A stretch of 58,929 nucleotides of DNA from Elioraea sp. (GTDB lineage: Bacteria; Pseudomonadota; Alphaproteobacteria; Acetobacterales; Acetobacteraceae), in NCBI RefSeq assembly GCF_022842375.1, contig NZ_JALHPR010000028.1, positions 1-58,929 of the forward strand, written 5' to 3'. Under the pieces are notes generated by a model. The model was not told where the DNA came from. It saw only the letters and a program-made list of their open reading frames with translations, and ran no database searches. The position numbers were made by a program, and so were the translations under genes. Below, piece by piece: positions 35,966 through 44,204 of the stretch (the first letter of the stretch is position 1; the number at the start of each line of letters is the position of its first letter).

Positions 35966-37831
35966 TCAGCCATCGTGCTTCGTCTGGAAGCCCGATACCA
36001 GTGCCGCGATCCGACCAGGGTCGGATTGTTCCATCACCGAGCGTGCGAAGCGGGCGCAATCGTCGATCGCGACCGACCGCACCGCCTGCTTGACCCGCGG
36101 GACCGAGCCCGAGGACATCGAGAGGCTGCGGATGCCGAGCCCGAGCAGCAGCGGCGTCAGCCTGGCATCGCCCGCGATCTCGCCGCAGACCGAGACGGGC
36201 ATGCGGATGCGCAATGCCGCCTCGATCGCGAATTGCATCAGCCGCAGCACGGCGGGGTGCAGCGGGTCGTAGAGGTGGCTCGCCTCCGTCTCGGCGCGAT
36301 CAACCGCCAGCGTGTACATCGCGAGGTCGTTGGTGCCGATGGCGAAGAAATCGCTCTCGAGGGCCAGGCTGTCGGCGGCAAGCGCCGCACCCGGCGTCTC
36401 GATCATGATGCCCAGCGGCGGCAGGTGCTCGGGCAGGTCGAGGCCGCGGCGGCGGAGGCGGCGGCCGACGCGGTCATACACCTCGCGCGCCTTGCGCACC
36501 TCGTCCGGCGTCGTGACCATCGGCAGCAGCACGCGCACCGGCCCCTTCGTCGAGGCACGGAGGATGGCGGCGAGCTGCGTCTCGAACAGCTCGGTCTCCT
36601 TCAGCAGCAGCCGGAGGCCGCGCACGCCGAGGGCAGGGTTGTCGCCGCCGGCACCGGGCACGATGCCCTTGGCGACCAGGCTCTCGATCTGCTTCTCCCC
36701 GCCCCAGTCGAGCACGCGGATGGTCACCGGGTCGCCCTGCATCGCCTCGACGACCTGGATGTAGGTCTCGGCCTGGGCGTCCTCGTCGGGCACGTCGTCG
36801 CGGTTCATGAACAGGAACTCGGTGCGCAGCAGGCCGATGCCGACGGCACCCGACTGCGCGATCATCGGCAGCTCGATCGGCAGTTCCAGGTTGGCCTGGA
36901 GCTCGACCTGCTCCTCGTCGCGCGTCACCGCCGGCAGGCGGCGGAGGCGGCCGAGGCGCTGGCGCTCGCGCATCTCGGCGGCGAGCGCCTTGCGGGCGGC
37001 GGCGAGCGTCGTGGCCGTCGGGTTCAACGTGACGATGCCGGCGCGGCCGTCGACGATCGCCATCGTGCCCGGCTCTGCCGTATCCATGAGCCCAGGCACG
37101 CCGAGCACGGCGGGAAGCCCGAGCGCGCGGAGCATGATGGCGGTGTGGCCCTCGAGCCCGCCTTCCTCCGTCATCACGCCTGCAAGGCGTGCGGGTTCGA
37201 GCAGCGCGGCATCGGCCGGCGTCAGGAGTTCCGCGGCAAGCACGGCGCCGTGCGGCAGCAGCGAGTAGTTGCGCCATGGCGTGCGGGTGAGGTTGCGCAC
37301 CAGGCGCCTGCCGATCTCGCGCACCTCGTCGGCCCGGCGCTGGCGGGTGGCGCGGTCATCGGTGCCGGCGGCGAACATCGCCTCGGCCAGCCCCTCCGCC
37401 TCCTCGGCGACGGCGGCCTCGGCATTGATCCGCTGCTCGCCGATGCGGCGGCGGATGTTGCGGGTGAGCCGGGAGTTGCCGAGCATCTGGGCATAGGCAT
37501 CGAGCAGCGGCTCGAGCTCCCGGTTGGCTTCCTCGGGCAGGATCGAGAGCCTGGCGCGGAGCTTGGCGAGCTGCTTGCGCGAAGCGCCGACGGCCTCGTC
37601 GAACCGCTCGATCTCCCAGGCGACCTGGTCCTCGAACAGCTCGCGCCGCTCGATCGCCGGCGCCTGCTCGGTCGCGGTCGCGAGCCTGCCGATGGCGATG
37701 CCGGGAGAGACGGCGAGGCCGTAGAGCGTGGTTTCCTTCGCCTGGCGCCCGGCCGGCTTGGCGGCGGCGGTGGCGCGGGGCTGTTCGGCTGCCGGCTTGC
37801 GGCGGGGCGGTGGCTTGCCCTCAGTCCTCAT
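35966..37831 (-). CDS. ptsI: Phosphoenolpyruvate-protein phosphotransferase, enzyme I
   Basis: About 621 residues from the ATG at 37831; this start lies inside the HPr gene by 11 bp. After a basic, Ala/Pro-rich leader comes the EI N-domain, with active-site His229 in [21 protein letters not shown]. The PEP-binding barrel has [70 protein letters not shown] and [10 protein letters not shown] (catalytic Cys). No GAF domain is present, so it is ptsI-like rather than ptsP. No sugar permease EII is nearby, so the chain is probably regulatory. Confidence 0.94.
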   Translation of the reverse strand: MRTEGKPPPRRKPAAEQPRATAAAKPAGRQAKETTLYGLAVSPGIAIGRLATATEQAPAIERRELFEDQVAWEIERFDEAVGASRKQLAKLRARLSILPEEANRELEPLLDAYAQMLGNSRLTRNIRRRIGEQRINAEAAVAEEAEGLAEAMFAAGTDDRATRQRRADEVREIGRRLVRNLTRTPWRNYSLLPHGAVLAAELLTPADAALLEPARLAGVMTEEGGLEGHTAIMLRALGLPAVLGVPGLMDTAEPGTMAIVDGRAGIVTLNPTATTLAAARKALAAEMRERQRLGRLRRLPAVTRDEEQVELQANLELPIELPMIAQSGAVGIGLLRTEFLFMNRDDVPDEDAQAETYIQVVEAMQGDPVTIRVLDWGGEKQIESLVAKGIVPGAGGDNPALGVRGLRLLLKETELFETQLAAILRASTKGPVRVLLPMVTTPDEVRKAREVYDRVGRRLRRRGLDLPEHLPPLGIMIETPGAALAADSLALESDFFAIGTNDLAMYTLAVDRAETEASHLYDPLHPAVLRLMQFAIEAALRIRMPVSVCGEIAGDARLTPLLLGLGIRSLSMSSGSVPRVKQAVRSVAIDDCARFARSVMEQSDPGRIAALVSGFQTKHDG

Positions 37832-38189
37832 TGAAGCCGGCCTCGACCAGGGCCGACAGCGCATCGAGCGCCTCGCGCGCGTCCCAGCCCTCGGCCTCGA
37901 GGACGATCGGGCAGCCCTGGCCGGCACCGAGCATCATCAGCCCCATGATCGAGCGGGCCGACACGATGCTGCCGTTGCGGCGGACGTTGACGCAGGCCGA
38001 GAAGGTCTCGGCCAGCTTCACGAACTTGGCCGCCGCGCGGGCGTGCAGGCCCCGCTTGTTGGAGATGACGAGGTCGCGCGTCATCGGGGCCGGGCCGCAG
38101 GGGTCGGGGGTCACGGCGAAGGGATCCTCGGCGCCATCTGCCTGCTCGCCTCCAGTGGCGCTGCCCGACTCGTTCTGGGCGGCGCTCAC
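37821..38189 (-). CDS. ptsH: HPr-family phosphocarrier protein
   Basis: Phosphocarrier between EI and EIIA. The phospho-His is in NKRGLHARAAAKF (His49 counting from 38189), and the regulatory Ser site is in SARSIMGLMMLGA (Ser80), the target of HprK. The first 35 residues are an acidic, low-complexity leader; classical HPr would start at Met36 (MTRDLVISN, 38084), so the true start is uncertain. The ATG at 38189 overlaps the EIIA stop by 4 bp, which favours coupling at that site. Confidence 0.93.
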   Translation of the reverse strand: MSAAQNESGSATGGEQADGAEDPFAVTPDPCGPAPMTRDLVISNKRGLHARAAAKFVKLAETFSACVNVRRNGSIVSARSIMGLMMLGAGQGCPIVLEAEGWDAREALDALSALVEAGFNED

Positions 38190-38596
38190 CGCGGGTGCTC
38201 GTCGCCGATGAGGCGCGAGGCGGCGCCGATGTATTTCCGCCCCGCCTCCTGGGCGCAGGCGACGGCGGTGGTCAGCGGCTCCGACGAGCGGACGGCGGCG
38301 AGCTTCACGAGCATCGGCAGGTTCACCCCGGCGAGGACCTCGACATTGCGCCCGTTCATCGCCGAGATGGCAAGGTTCGAGGGCGTCCCGCCGAACATGT
38401 CGGTCAGCAGCACCACGCCGTCGCCCTGATCCACGGTGGCGATGCCCATGAGAATGTCGGCGCGGCGCCCCTCCATGTCGTCATCGGGGCCGATGCACAC
38501 GGTGGCAACCCCGGCCTGCGGCCCGACGACATGCTCCATCGCCAAGCGAAGCTCCTCGGCAAGGCGGCCATGGGTGACGAGAACGAGCCCGATCAT
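38186..38596 (-). CDS. PTS EIIA component, mannose/fructose type
   Basis: A 136-residue EIIA-Man domain. The opening MIGLVLVTHGRLAEELRLAME carries the phospho-His (His9). VLLTDMFGGTPSNLAIS is the conserved second signature. With no IIB/C/D partners in the window, this is most likely the terminal acceptor of a regulatory PTS, as in other alphaproteobacteria where the IIA phosphorylation state reports carbon or nitrogen status. It is co-transcribed with HPr and EI. Confidence 0.94.
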   Translation of the reverse strand: MIGLVLVTHGRLAEELRLAMEHVVGPQAGVATVCIGPDDDMEGRRADILMGIATVDQGDGVVLLTDMFGGTPSNLAISAMNGRNVEVLAGVNLPMLVKLAAVRSSEPLTTAVACAQEAGRKYIGAASRLIGDEHPR

Positions 38597-39167
38597 GGTC
38601 TCGGCCCGGCCTACCGCTGCGCCGCGGCGAGGAGGTCAGCGCATTGCATGCCGGACCATCGCGCGTCGCGCCGTGGGAAGGCAAAGCATCGGAAGGCAGA
38701 CGGAAGTCAAATTGCCCAACCTGTCGGTTCCCAGCGTCCATAGTCCCGGCCGCGGCCTCGCCATCGGGGCCACGGCCCGGCACAGGGGCGAACCCTGCGC
38801 CAAGCGAACCTCGCCCGCAAGCAGCCGGCGCCTTTGCGCCAGACCATGCCTCGCGGCTCTCTCAGCCCGTGGCGTTTCCTGATCCCCGCCGTGATTCCCT
38901 CTGGGGTCCCGCTTTCCGGCGCGCGGGCCCTTTCGCACGCGGAATGCAGGATCTGCCTGCCGCTCCAACGTCGAAACCGCCCCCGCAACCGATCACTGTC
39001 GTGCCCGTTTTCATCCGAGCCGCAGTCCGATGCCCCCTGTTTTGGTGACTCCTATAGCCGGAGGCGCCCGCCGTTCAAACGCAAAAACAGCATTCCCGCA
39101 GCGCGGCCTGGGTATTGACCACACGTGTACTGACCAAGCGGCTCCTCGGCACCGGCGGGCCGCGGCC
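38597..39167. other. Gap between EIIA and hprK, no gene recognised
   Basis: About 570 bp. Frames on both strands were read; the longest minus-strand ones (about 93-110 codons) are Arg/Gly/Pro-rich and show no RapZ features such as an N-terminal GLSGAGKS P-loop. The last 130 bp before hprK (39010-39130) are less GC-rich. In many alphaproteobacteria rapZ occupies this place. Confidence 0.55.
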
Positions 39168-39677
39168 TCATGGCCCGCCGCGCCCGGCCGGGGACGAGGG
39201 CGCATCACCCAGGGCCCCCGCGACCGAGACCGCCCCGCCGCCCAGGACGGAAAGCGCCAGCCTGATCCGCGCGACGGCGGAGCTTCCGGACGGGTCGATC
39301 GTGACCAGGGGAACGGCGAGCCCGACGAGGGTGGCGTGGGAAGGCGCTGGCAGCCGCTCCTGCGCCCCGGCGGCGGCAAGCGCCACGACGAGCACCACGC
39401 GCGCCCGTGCCGCCGCCGCCGCCAGTCGGATCACGCCCAGGCCGCGCACCTCGATCAGCGCCCCCTCGCGCGGCAGCCCGGAGGCGATCACCGCCCCACC
39501 CTCCGCTGCCAGGTCGACAAGGTCATCGGCAACGAGGCGGAACCCGGCATCGATCAGCCGCAGCGCGAGGTCCGACTTGCCGCTGCCCGAGGGCCCCGTG
39601 AGCAGGACGCCCTGCGGATCGCCATCCCCGTTCCCCGGCGCGGCGCAGCAGGTCGCGTGCAGCGTGGTCGTGGCCAT
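39168..39677 (-). CDS. hprK: HPr kinase/phosphorylase, short form
   Basis: A 169-residue protein consisting only of the C-terminal catalytic domain, as is usual in alphaproteobacteria; Gram-positive HprK is about 310 residues. Walker A is GPSGSGKSDLALRLI (28-35 core), followed by LVADDLVDL and the family signature EVRGLGVIRL. It would phosphorylate the Ser of the nearby HPr. It starts 6 bp after the chvG stop, so it is read together with chvI-chvG. The C-terminus is an Ala/Gly/Pro-rich tail. Confidence 0.92.
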   Translation of the reverse strand: MATTTLHATCCAAPGNGDGDPQGVLLTGPSGSGKSDLALRLIDAGFRLVADDLVDLAAEGGAVIASGLPREGALIEVRGLGVIRLAAAAARARVVLVVALAAAGAQERLPAPSHATLVGLAVPLVTIDPSGSSAVARIRLALSVLGGGAVSVAGALGDAPSSPAGRGGP

Positions 39678-39683
39678 CGCCGG

Positions 39684-41354
39684 TCAGACCGCCGGAAGCC
39701 TGACGAGGAAGCGCGCGCCCGTCACCGTGCCGCTGCCGTCGCGCAGGTTCTCGGCCGTGATCGTGCCGCGCAGCGCCTCGATGATCTGCCGCGAGATCGA
39801 GAGCCCGAGGCCGGAATGCTGGCCGAACTGCTCGCCGCGCGGGCGCTCGGAGTAGAAGCGCTCGAACACGTGTTCGAGCCGTGCCTCCGGGATGCCCGGC
39901 CCCTCGTCCTCCACCGCGATCTCGACGGCGGTGCCGAGATGGCGGCCGACGAGCCGGATCGTGCCGCCCCTCGGGCTGAAGCTCACGGCATTGGCCAGCA
40001 GGTTGCGCAGCACCTGCACCAAGCGCCCTTCCACCGCCTTGACCGCGAGCCCCTCGGCCGGGGCGTCGAGCACCATCCGCGGCTGGCCGTCGTCGCGCGT
40101 CACCTCGTTCAGCTCGACCAGCGTGGCGAGGATCGGGGCGATGTCGAGCGGCTCGGTCGGCGTGCGCGACAACTCCGCGTCGACGCGGCTCGCATCCGCA
40201 ATCTCGGAGATCAGCCTGTCGAGGCGCTGCACATCCTCGGCAATGATGCCGAGCAGCCGCTTCTGCCCCTCGGGGTCCGGCAGTCGGCGCAGCGTCTCGA
40301 TCGCGCTCCGCATCGATGTCAGCGGGTTCTTGATCTCGTGCGCGACATCGGCCGCGAAACGTTCGATCCCGTCCATCCGCGCCCAGAGGGCGGCGGCGCT
40401 CTCGGCCAGCGCGTCGGCGAGTTCGCCGATCTCGTCGCGCCGGGCGACGAGGTCGCGCGGCACCGAGCCGGAGCGGCCGCGCCCCTCGCGCATCCGTTCC
40501 GCCGCGCGGGCAAGCCGGCGCATCGGCCGGGCGATCGTGGCGGCGAGGTAGACCGACATGCCGACCGTGATGCCGAGCGCGAGCGCGATGGTGGCAAGGA
40601 TGGTGGTGCGCACCTGGAACACGGCCTGGTCCACCTCGCGGGCCTCGCGCGTCAGCACCACGAAGCCGATCGTGCGCCGGTTCCGGTTCACCGGCACCGA
40701 GACCGACACGATCAGCCGCCCATCGGCGGTGCGGCGCAGCAGCGGCAGGATCTCGCCTTCGGGCGTGCGCGGGAACTCCGCCTGCAGGTCAGGTCCCCAA
40801 TCCGCGCCCTCGGGGATGACGGGCATGGAGCTGCCGCGGGCGACCAGGGCCAGCGCCGCGTCATAGCCCCCCTCGACCAGCCGGCCGATCGGGCTCCGGG
40901 CTGGCGGCGGCGGCGGCAGCGGCTCGGTCACGACGGTGCCGCCGGGGCCCGGCAGCACCCGGCTGTCGGCGAGCAGGAACCCTTCCGGCGCGAACAGCCG
41001 GGCCAGCGCCCCCGGCGTCGGCTCCACCAGCCGGCGCAGCAGCGGGCGGGCGACATCGGCGTTGATCGTCGGCGCCTCGGGGTTGTCGAGGCTCGTCGCA
41101 CTCTCGCTGAGCGCGCCGGCGAAGATCTGCGCCTGGGTGCGGAGCCCGCTGACCGCCGCCTCGACCAGCCCGTTCTGGTAGTCGTCGAGGTAGAGCAGGG
41201 CCGCGGCGAGCAGCATGATCGGCAGCGCGTTGACGAGCAGGATGCGGCGCAGCAGCGGCGACACGGCGCTGCGGATGCCCGCGCGCGAGGGCCCGGCGAA
41301 GCGCCGCCCCACCGTGGCGGTTGCGTCCGCGACGGTCATGTCGCGTCCCGGCAT
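39684..41354 (-). CDS. chvG: ChvG-type sensor histidine kinase
   Basis: A 556-residue membrane kinase. A first membrane helix lies near 37-55 (ILLVNALPIMLLAAALLYL). A periplasmic sensing domain of the ChvG type runs to about 240, and a second helix (TILATIALALGITVGMSVYLAATIA) leads into a HAMP domain. The H-box is AHEIKNPLTSMRSAIETL. The catalytic domain has NLLANAVSFSP, EDEGPGIPE, FERFYSERP and HSGLGLSISRQI. In rhizobia ChvG responds to acid or envelope stress and is restrained by ExoR; ExoR is not in the window. It lies between chvI and hprK. Confidence 0.93.
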   Translation of the reverse strand: MPGRDMTVADATATVGRRFAGPSRAGIRSAVSPLLRRILLVNALPIMLLAAALLYLDDYQNGLVEAAVSGLRTQAQIFAGALSESATSLDNPEAPTINADVARPLLRRLVEPTPGALARLFAPEGFLLADSRVLPGPGGTVVTEPLPPPPPARSPIGRLVEGGYDAALALVARGSSMPVIPEGADWGPDLQAEFPRTPEGEILPLLRRTADGRLIVSVSVPVNRNRRTIGFVVLTREAREVDQAVFQVRTTILATIALALGITVGMSVYLAATIARPMRRLARAAERMREGRGRSGSVPRDLVARRDEIGELADALAESAAALWARMDGIERFAADVAHEIKNPLTSMRSAIETLRRLPDPEGQKRLLGIIAEDVQRLDRLISEIADASRVDAELSRTPTEPLDIAPILATLVELNEVTRDDGQPRMVLDAPAEGLAVKAVEGRLVQVLRNLLANAVSFSPRGGTIRLVGRHLGTAVEIAVEDEGPGIPEARLEHVFERFYSERPRGEQFGQHSGLGLSISRQIIEALRGTITAENLRDGSGTVTGARFLVRLPAV

Positions 41355-41380
41355 CGCAGCGTCCTGGTCCTGCTGGTGCC

Positions 41381-42079
41381 CTATTCCTCCCGGTAGCGGT
41401 AGCCGATGCCGTACAGCGTCTCGATCTGCGCGAAGGTGTTGTCGACGGCCCGAAATTTTTTCCGGATGCGCTTCACGTGGCTGTCGATCGTGCGGTCATC
41501 GACATAGATGTTCTCGCCGTAGGCGGCGTCGATGAGCTGGTCGCGGCTCTTGACGATGCCGGGGCGGGTTGCGAGCGCCTTGACCAGCAGGAACTCCGTG
41601 ACCGTCAGCTGCACATGCCCGCCCTTCCAGGTGCAGAGATGGCGGTTCTCGTCCAGCGTCAGGCTGCCGCGGGTGAGCACGCCAGCGGGCGCCGCCCCGC
41701 CCTCGCCGCGCGCGACCTCGTTGCGGCGGAGCAGGGCGCGGATGCGCTCGAGCACCAGGCGCTGGCTGAACGGCTTGGTGATGTAGTCGTCCGCCCCGAG
41801 GCGGAGGCCCATCAGCTCGTCGAGCTCCTCGTCCTTCGAGGTGAGGAAGATGACCGGCAGCGCCGATTGCTTGCGCAGGCGCTGCAGCAGCTCGAGCCCG
41901 TCCATCCGCGGCATCTTGATGTCGAGGACGGCAAGGTCGACCGGCTTGGCGGTGATGCCGTGCAGCGCGGCCTCGCCGTCGGTGAAGGTGCGCACCGCGA
42001 ACCCTTCCGCCTCCAGCGTCATCTGCAGCGAGGTGAGGATGTTGCGGTCGTCGTCGACGAGGGCGATCGTCTGCACCAT
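41381..42079 (-). CDS. chvI: ChvI-type response regulator
   Basis: A 232-residue OmpR-family regulator. The receiver domain (1-120) has acidic residues in VDDDRN (9-11), phosphoacceptor Asp53 in [13 protein letters not shown], Thr in FLTSKDEE and Lys in DDYITKPFS. The winged-helix domain (about 135-232) has [42 protein letters not shown] and the ending YGIGYRY, all typical of ChvI. It is the first gene of the chvI-chvG-hprK run. ChvI controls EPS, motility and envelope genes in relatives. Confidence 0.95.
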   Translation of the reverse strand: MVQTIALVDDDRNILTSLQMTLEAEGFAVRTFTDGEAALHGITAKPVDLAVLDIKMPRMDGLELLQRLRKQSALPVIFLTSKDEELDELMGLRLGADDYITKPFSQRLVLERIRALLRRNEVARGEGGAAPAGVLTRGSLTLDENRHLCTWKGGHVQLTVTEFLLVKALATRPGIVKSRDQLIDAAYGENIYVDDRTIDSHVKRIRKKFRAVDNTFAQIETLYGIGYRYREE

Positions 42080-42149
42080 GGTGGCTCCTGGTCGGGCGTG
42101 CTGGCCCGCGGTGGTCGCGGCTGAGGGGTCTGGCGCCCGCGAGCGCCCA

Positions 42150-42950
42150 TTATGGCCGAACCGGGCCGGCTGGTGAATTCATGCCCGTTGGCGTGGCCGG
42201 CGCGCGGCCATCGCGCACGGCATAGACGAGGCGGCCCGCCCATTCGCGGAGCATCAGCCAGCTCTGGTTCAGGTGATCGGTGCGGGGGACCCAGTCCGTC
42301 GCCCGTCCATCCGGCGTGCGTTCCAGCCGCACCGGGGCGGGAAGTGCCATGAACCCGGCGCGGGCGAAGGCATCGAGGGTGCGCGGCAGGTGCCAGGCAT
42401 GCGTCACGACATGGCCGGCCGTGATGCCGTCGGCCGCCAGCACCCGCGCGCTGAACACCGCGTTCTCGCGTGTGTCGCGCGACCGCGCCTCGACCCAGCG
42501 GACGGGGATGCCGAACTCGTCGCGCAGGGAGGCGGCCATCAAGTCGGCCAAGGGCGGCGCGCCCCAGCCCGGCACGCCGCCGGTCACGAGAACGGGAAGC
42601 CCCGTGCGGCGGGCGAGGGCGGCTCCTGCCCGCAGCCGTTCCAGCGTCAGCGGCCCGACATCAGCGCCATCGACCCGCCAGGCTGCCTCCGCCGAAAGGA
42701 TGATGATGGCCCGCGGCTCGACCCCTGCCGGTGCGGGCGGAATCCCCCCCTGCAGGCTGGCGCGGAGATGGCCAGAGACGTAGGGCGTGGCGAGCAGCAG
42801 CACGCCGGTCGCGGCCAGCGCCGTCACGGCTGCGAGACCGCGCGCAAGGCGGCGGCTGACGACGAGCGCGAGCAGGGATGCGGCGAGCACGCCGAGCACG
42901 AGCAGCAGCGGCGGCAGCAGCAGGGTGGTTGCGATGCTCTGCACCGCCAT
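42150..42950 (-). CDS. YdcF/ElyC-like protein (DUF218)
   Basis: A 266-residue protein from the ATG at 42950; a very long upstream extension of the frame overlaps the opposite-strand gene and is rejected. Two N-terminal membrane helices (about 8-30 and 38-58) precede a DUF218 domain. That domain shows [43 protein letters not shown] and [20 protein letters not shown]. ElyC and relatives act in envelope-polymer metabolism under stress; a specific reaction is not established. It lies 70 bp upstream of chvI on the same strand. Confidence 0.85.
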   Translation of the reverse strand: MAVQSIATTLLLPPLLLVLGVLAASLLALVVSRRLARGLAAVTALAATGVLLLATPYVSGHLRASLQGGIPPAPAGVEPRAIIILSAEAAWRVDGADVGPLTLERLRAGAALARRTGLPVLVTGGVPGWGAPPLADLMAASLRDEFGIPVRWVEARSRDTRENAVFSARVLAADGITAGHVVTHAWHLPRTLDAFARAGFMALPAPVRLERTPDGRATDWVPRTDHLNQSWLMLREWAGRLVYAVRDGRAPATPTGMNSPAGPVRP

Positions 42951-42992
42951 GGCAGGTGATCCTTCGCGCGCGGCGCCGTCCGGCCCCTCATG

Positions 42993-43031
42993 TACGATTG
43001 GGCGGTACGGTTGGGCGGTACGATTGGGCGA
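42993..43031. repeat. Three tandem 13-bp repeats between divergent genes
   Basis: TACGATTGGGCGG, TACGGTTGGGCGG and TACGATTGGGCGA follow each other without gaps in the 162-bp gap between the YdcF-like gene and the BioF2-like gene. The location fits a regulator binding array or simple slippage. Confidence 0.85.
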
Positions 43032-43112
43032 TATCTGTTGAGCGCCGCATTGTGACGTGGTTTGGCCGGCCCGGCAAAAGCAGCCGGAGCAGAACACGAG
43101 AGAGGGAGAGCG

Positions 43113-44204
43113 ATGCCCCGCGTGGGCGAGGTGGTGATCGAGCATGAGGCAGGCTGCGACCTCACGGCACTCGGCGCCGCCTGGCGCGCGCTGGAAAGCG
43201 ACGCCGCGCCATTGGCCCTCTTCCAGTCCTGGACCTGGCTCGGCTGCCTTGCGGCAGAGCGTTTCCCCGACCCCGTGGTGATCCGCGCCCACATCGCTGG
43301 CCGCATCGTCGGGCTTGCGCTGTTCAACCGTGTGGGCGGCGCACTCCATCTCGGCGCCACAGGCCGGGCGGCGCAGGACAGCATCCATGTCGAGCACAAT
43401 GCCCCGCTGGTCGCGCGCGAGGCCCCGCCCGGTCTTGCCGCGGCGATGCTGCGCGCGGCCTGGTCGGTGCGGGGGGTGGGCCGCCTCGTGCTGCCCGGCA
43501 CGCCCGAGGGCCTGGCGGCAGCGGCAGGGGGCGTGGTGCTGCGCGGCACATCCGACCCCGCACCCTTCGTCGACCTCGCCGCGATCGCGGCCGGCGGTGG
43601 CGACTATCTCGCCACCCGCAGCGCCAATGCCCGCGGCCAGATCCGCCGCTCGATGCGTCATTTCGCAGAGGAGGGGCCGCTCGCGCTCAGCCGGCCCGCA
43701 AGCCTGGCGGAGGCGGAGGCCTGGTGCGACGCGATGATCGTGCTGCATGCCGAGAGCTGGCAGCGGCGCGGCAAGCCAGGTGCCTTCGCCGAGCCCTTCA
43801 TGCGCCGCTTCCATGCCGCACTGCTTCGGGACGGCCTGGTTCGCGATGATCTGCCCGCCGGCGCGGTCGATCCCTGCCGCATCACGGCCGGCGAGGCTGT
43901 GCTCGGCTACCTCCTGAACTTCCGCCAGGGCGGCGTGGCCTACGCCTATCAGAGCGGCTTCCGCCATGACGAGGGCGTGGCCCAGGCGCGGCCGGGCCTC
44001 GTCGCGCACGTGCTGGCGGTCGAGGATGCGCTTGCCGCCGGCCTCGCGCGCTACGATTTCCTCGCCGGCCCCGCCCGCTACAAGCTCACCCTGTCGACGG
44101 GGGCAGAGGCGCTGGCCTGGGAGACGCGGGTCCGCGCCCTCTCCCCCACGGGCCTCGCGGCAATCGGGCTCGGCGTGGCGCGGGCGATCAGGCTGCGGCG
44201 CTGA
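43113..44204 (+). CDS. GNAT/BioF2-like acyltransferase
   Basis: A 363-residue protein starting at MPRVGEVVIEHEAG after a strong GAGAGGGAG site; 17 upstream in-frame residues are excluded. It shows the CelD/BioF2-like double GNAT plan: LFQSWTWLGCLAAERFPDPVV near the N-terminus, then SANARGQIRRSMRHF and FRQGGVAYAYQSGF, and a final YDFLAGPARYKLTLS motif that is highly typical of this family. It ends overlapping the convergent amidotransferase gene by 17 bp. A role in acylating the EPS is plausible given the XrtA-type neighbour, but not shown. Confidence 0.85.
   Translation: MPRVGEVVIEHEAGCDLTALGAAWRALESDAAPLALFQSWTWLGCLAAERFPDPVVIRAHIAGRIVGLALFNRVGGALHLGATGRAAQDSIHVEHNAPLVAREAPPGLAAAMLRAAWSVRGVGRLVLPGTPEGLAAAAGGVVLRGTSDPAPFVDLAAIAAGGGDYLATRSANARGQIRRSMRHFAEEGPLALSRPASLAEAEAWCDAMIVLHAESWQRRGKPGAFAEPFMRRFHAALLRDGLVRDDLPAGAVDPCRITAGEAVLGYLLNFRQGGVAYAYQSGFRHDEGVAQARPGLVAHVLAVEDALAAGLARYDFLAGPARYKLTLSTGAEALAWETRVRALSPTGLAAIGLGVARAIRLRR

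Noticed and set aside
38718-38734. TGTCGGTTCCCAGCGTC as a PEP-CTERM control motif
   Set aside because: Only the first half matches and neither a -24/-12 element nor a cargo gene is nearby.
38636-38988. Minus-strand ORFs as a RapZ relic
   Set aside because: No P-loop or other RapZ motif; composition is that of random GC-rich frames.
42951-44009. N-terminal extension of the YdcF-like frame to 619 residues
   Set aside because: It lies opposite the BioF2-like gene and reads as a shadow; the inner ATG precedes two clear membrane helices.
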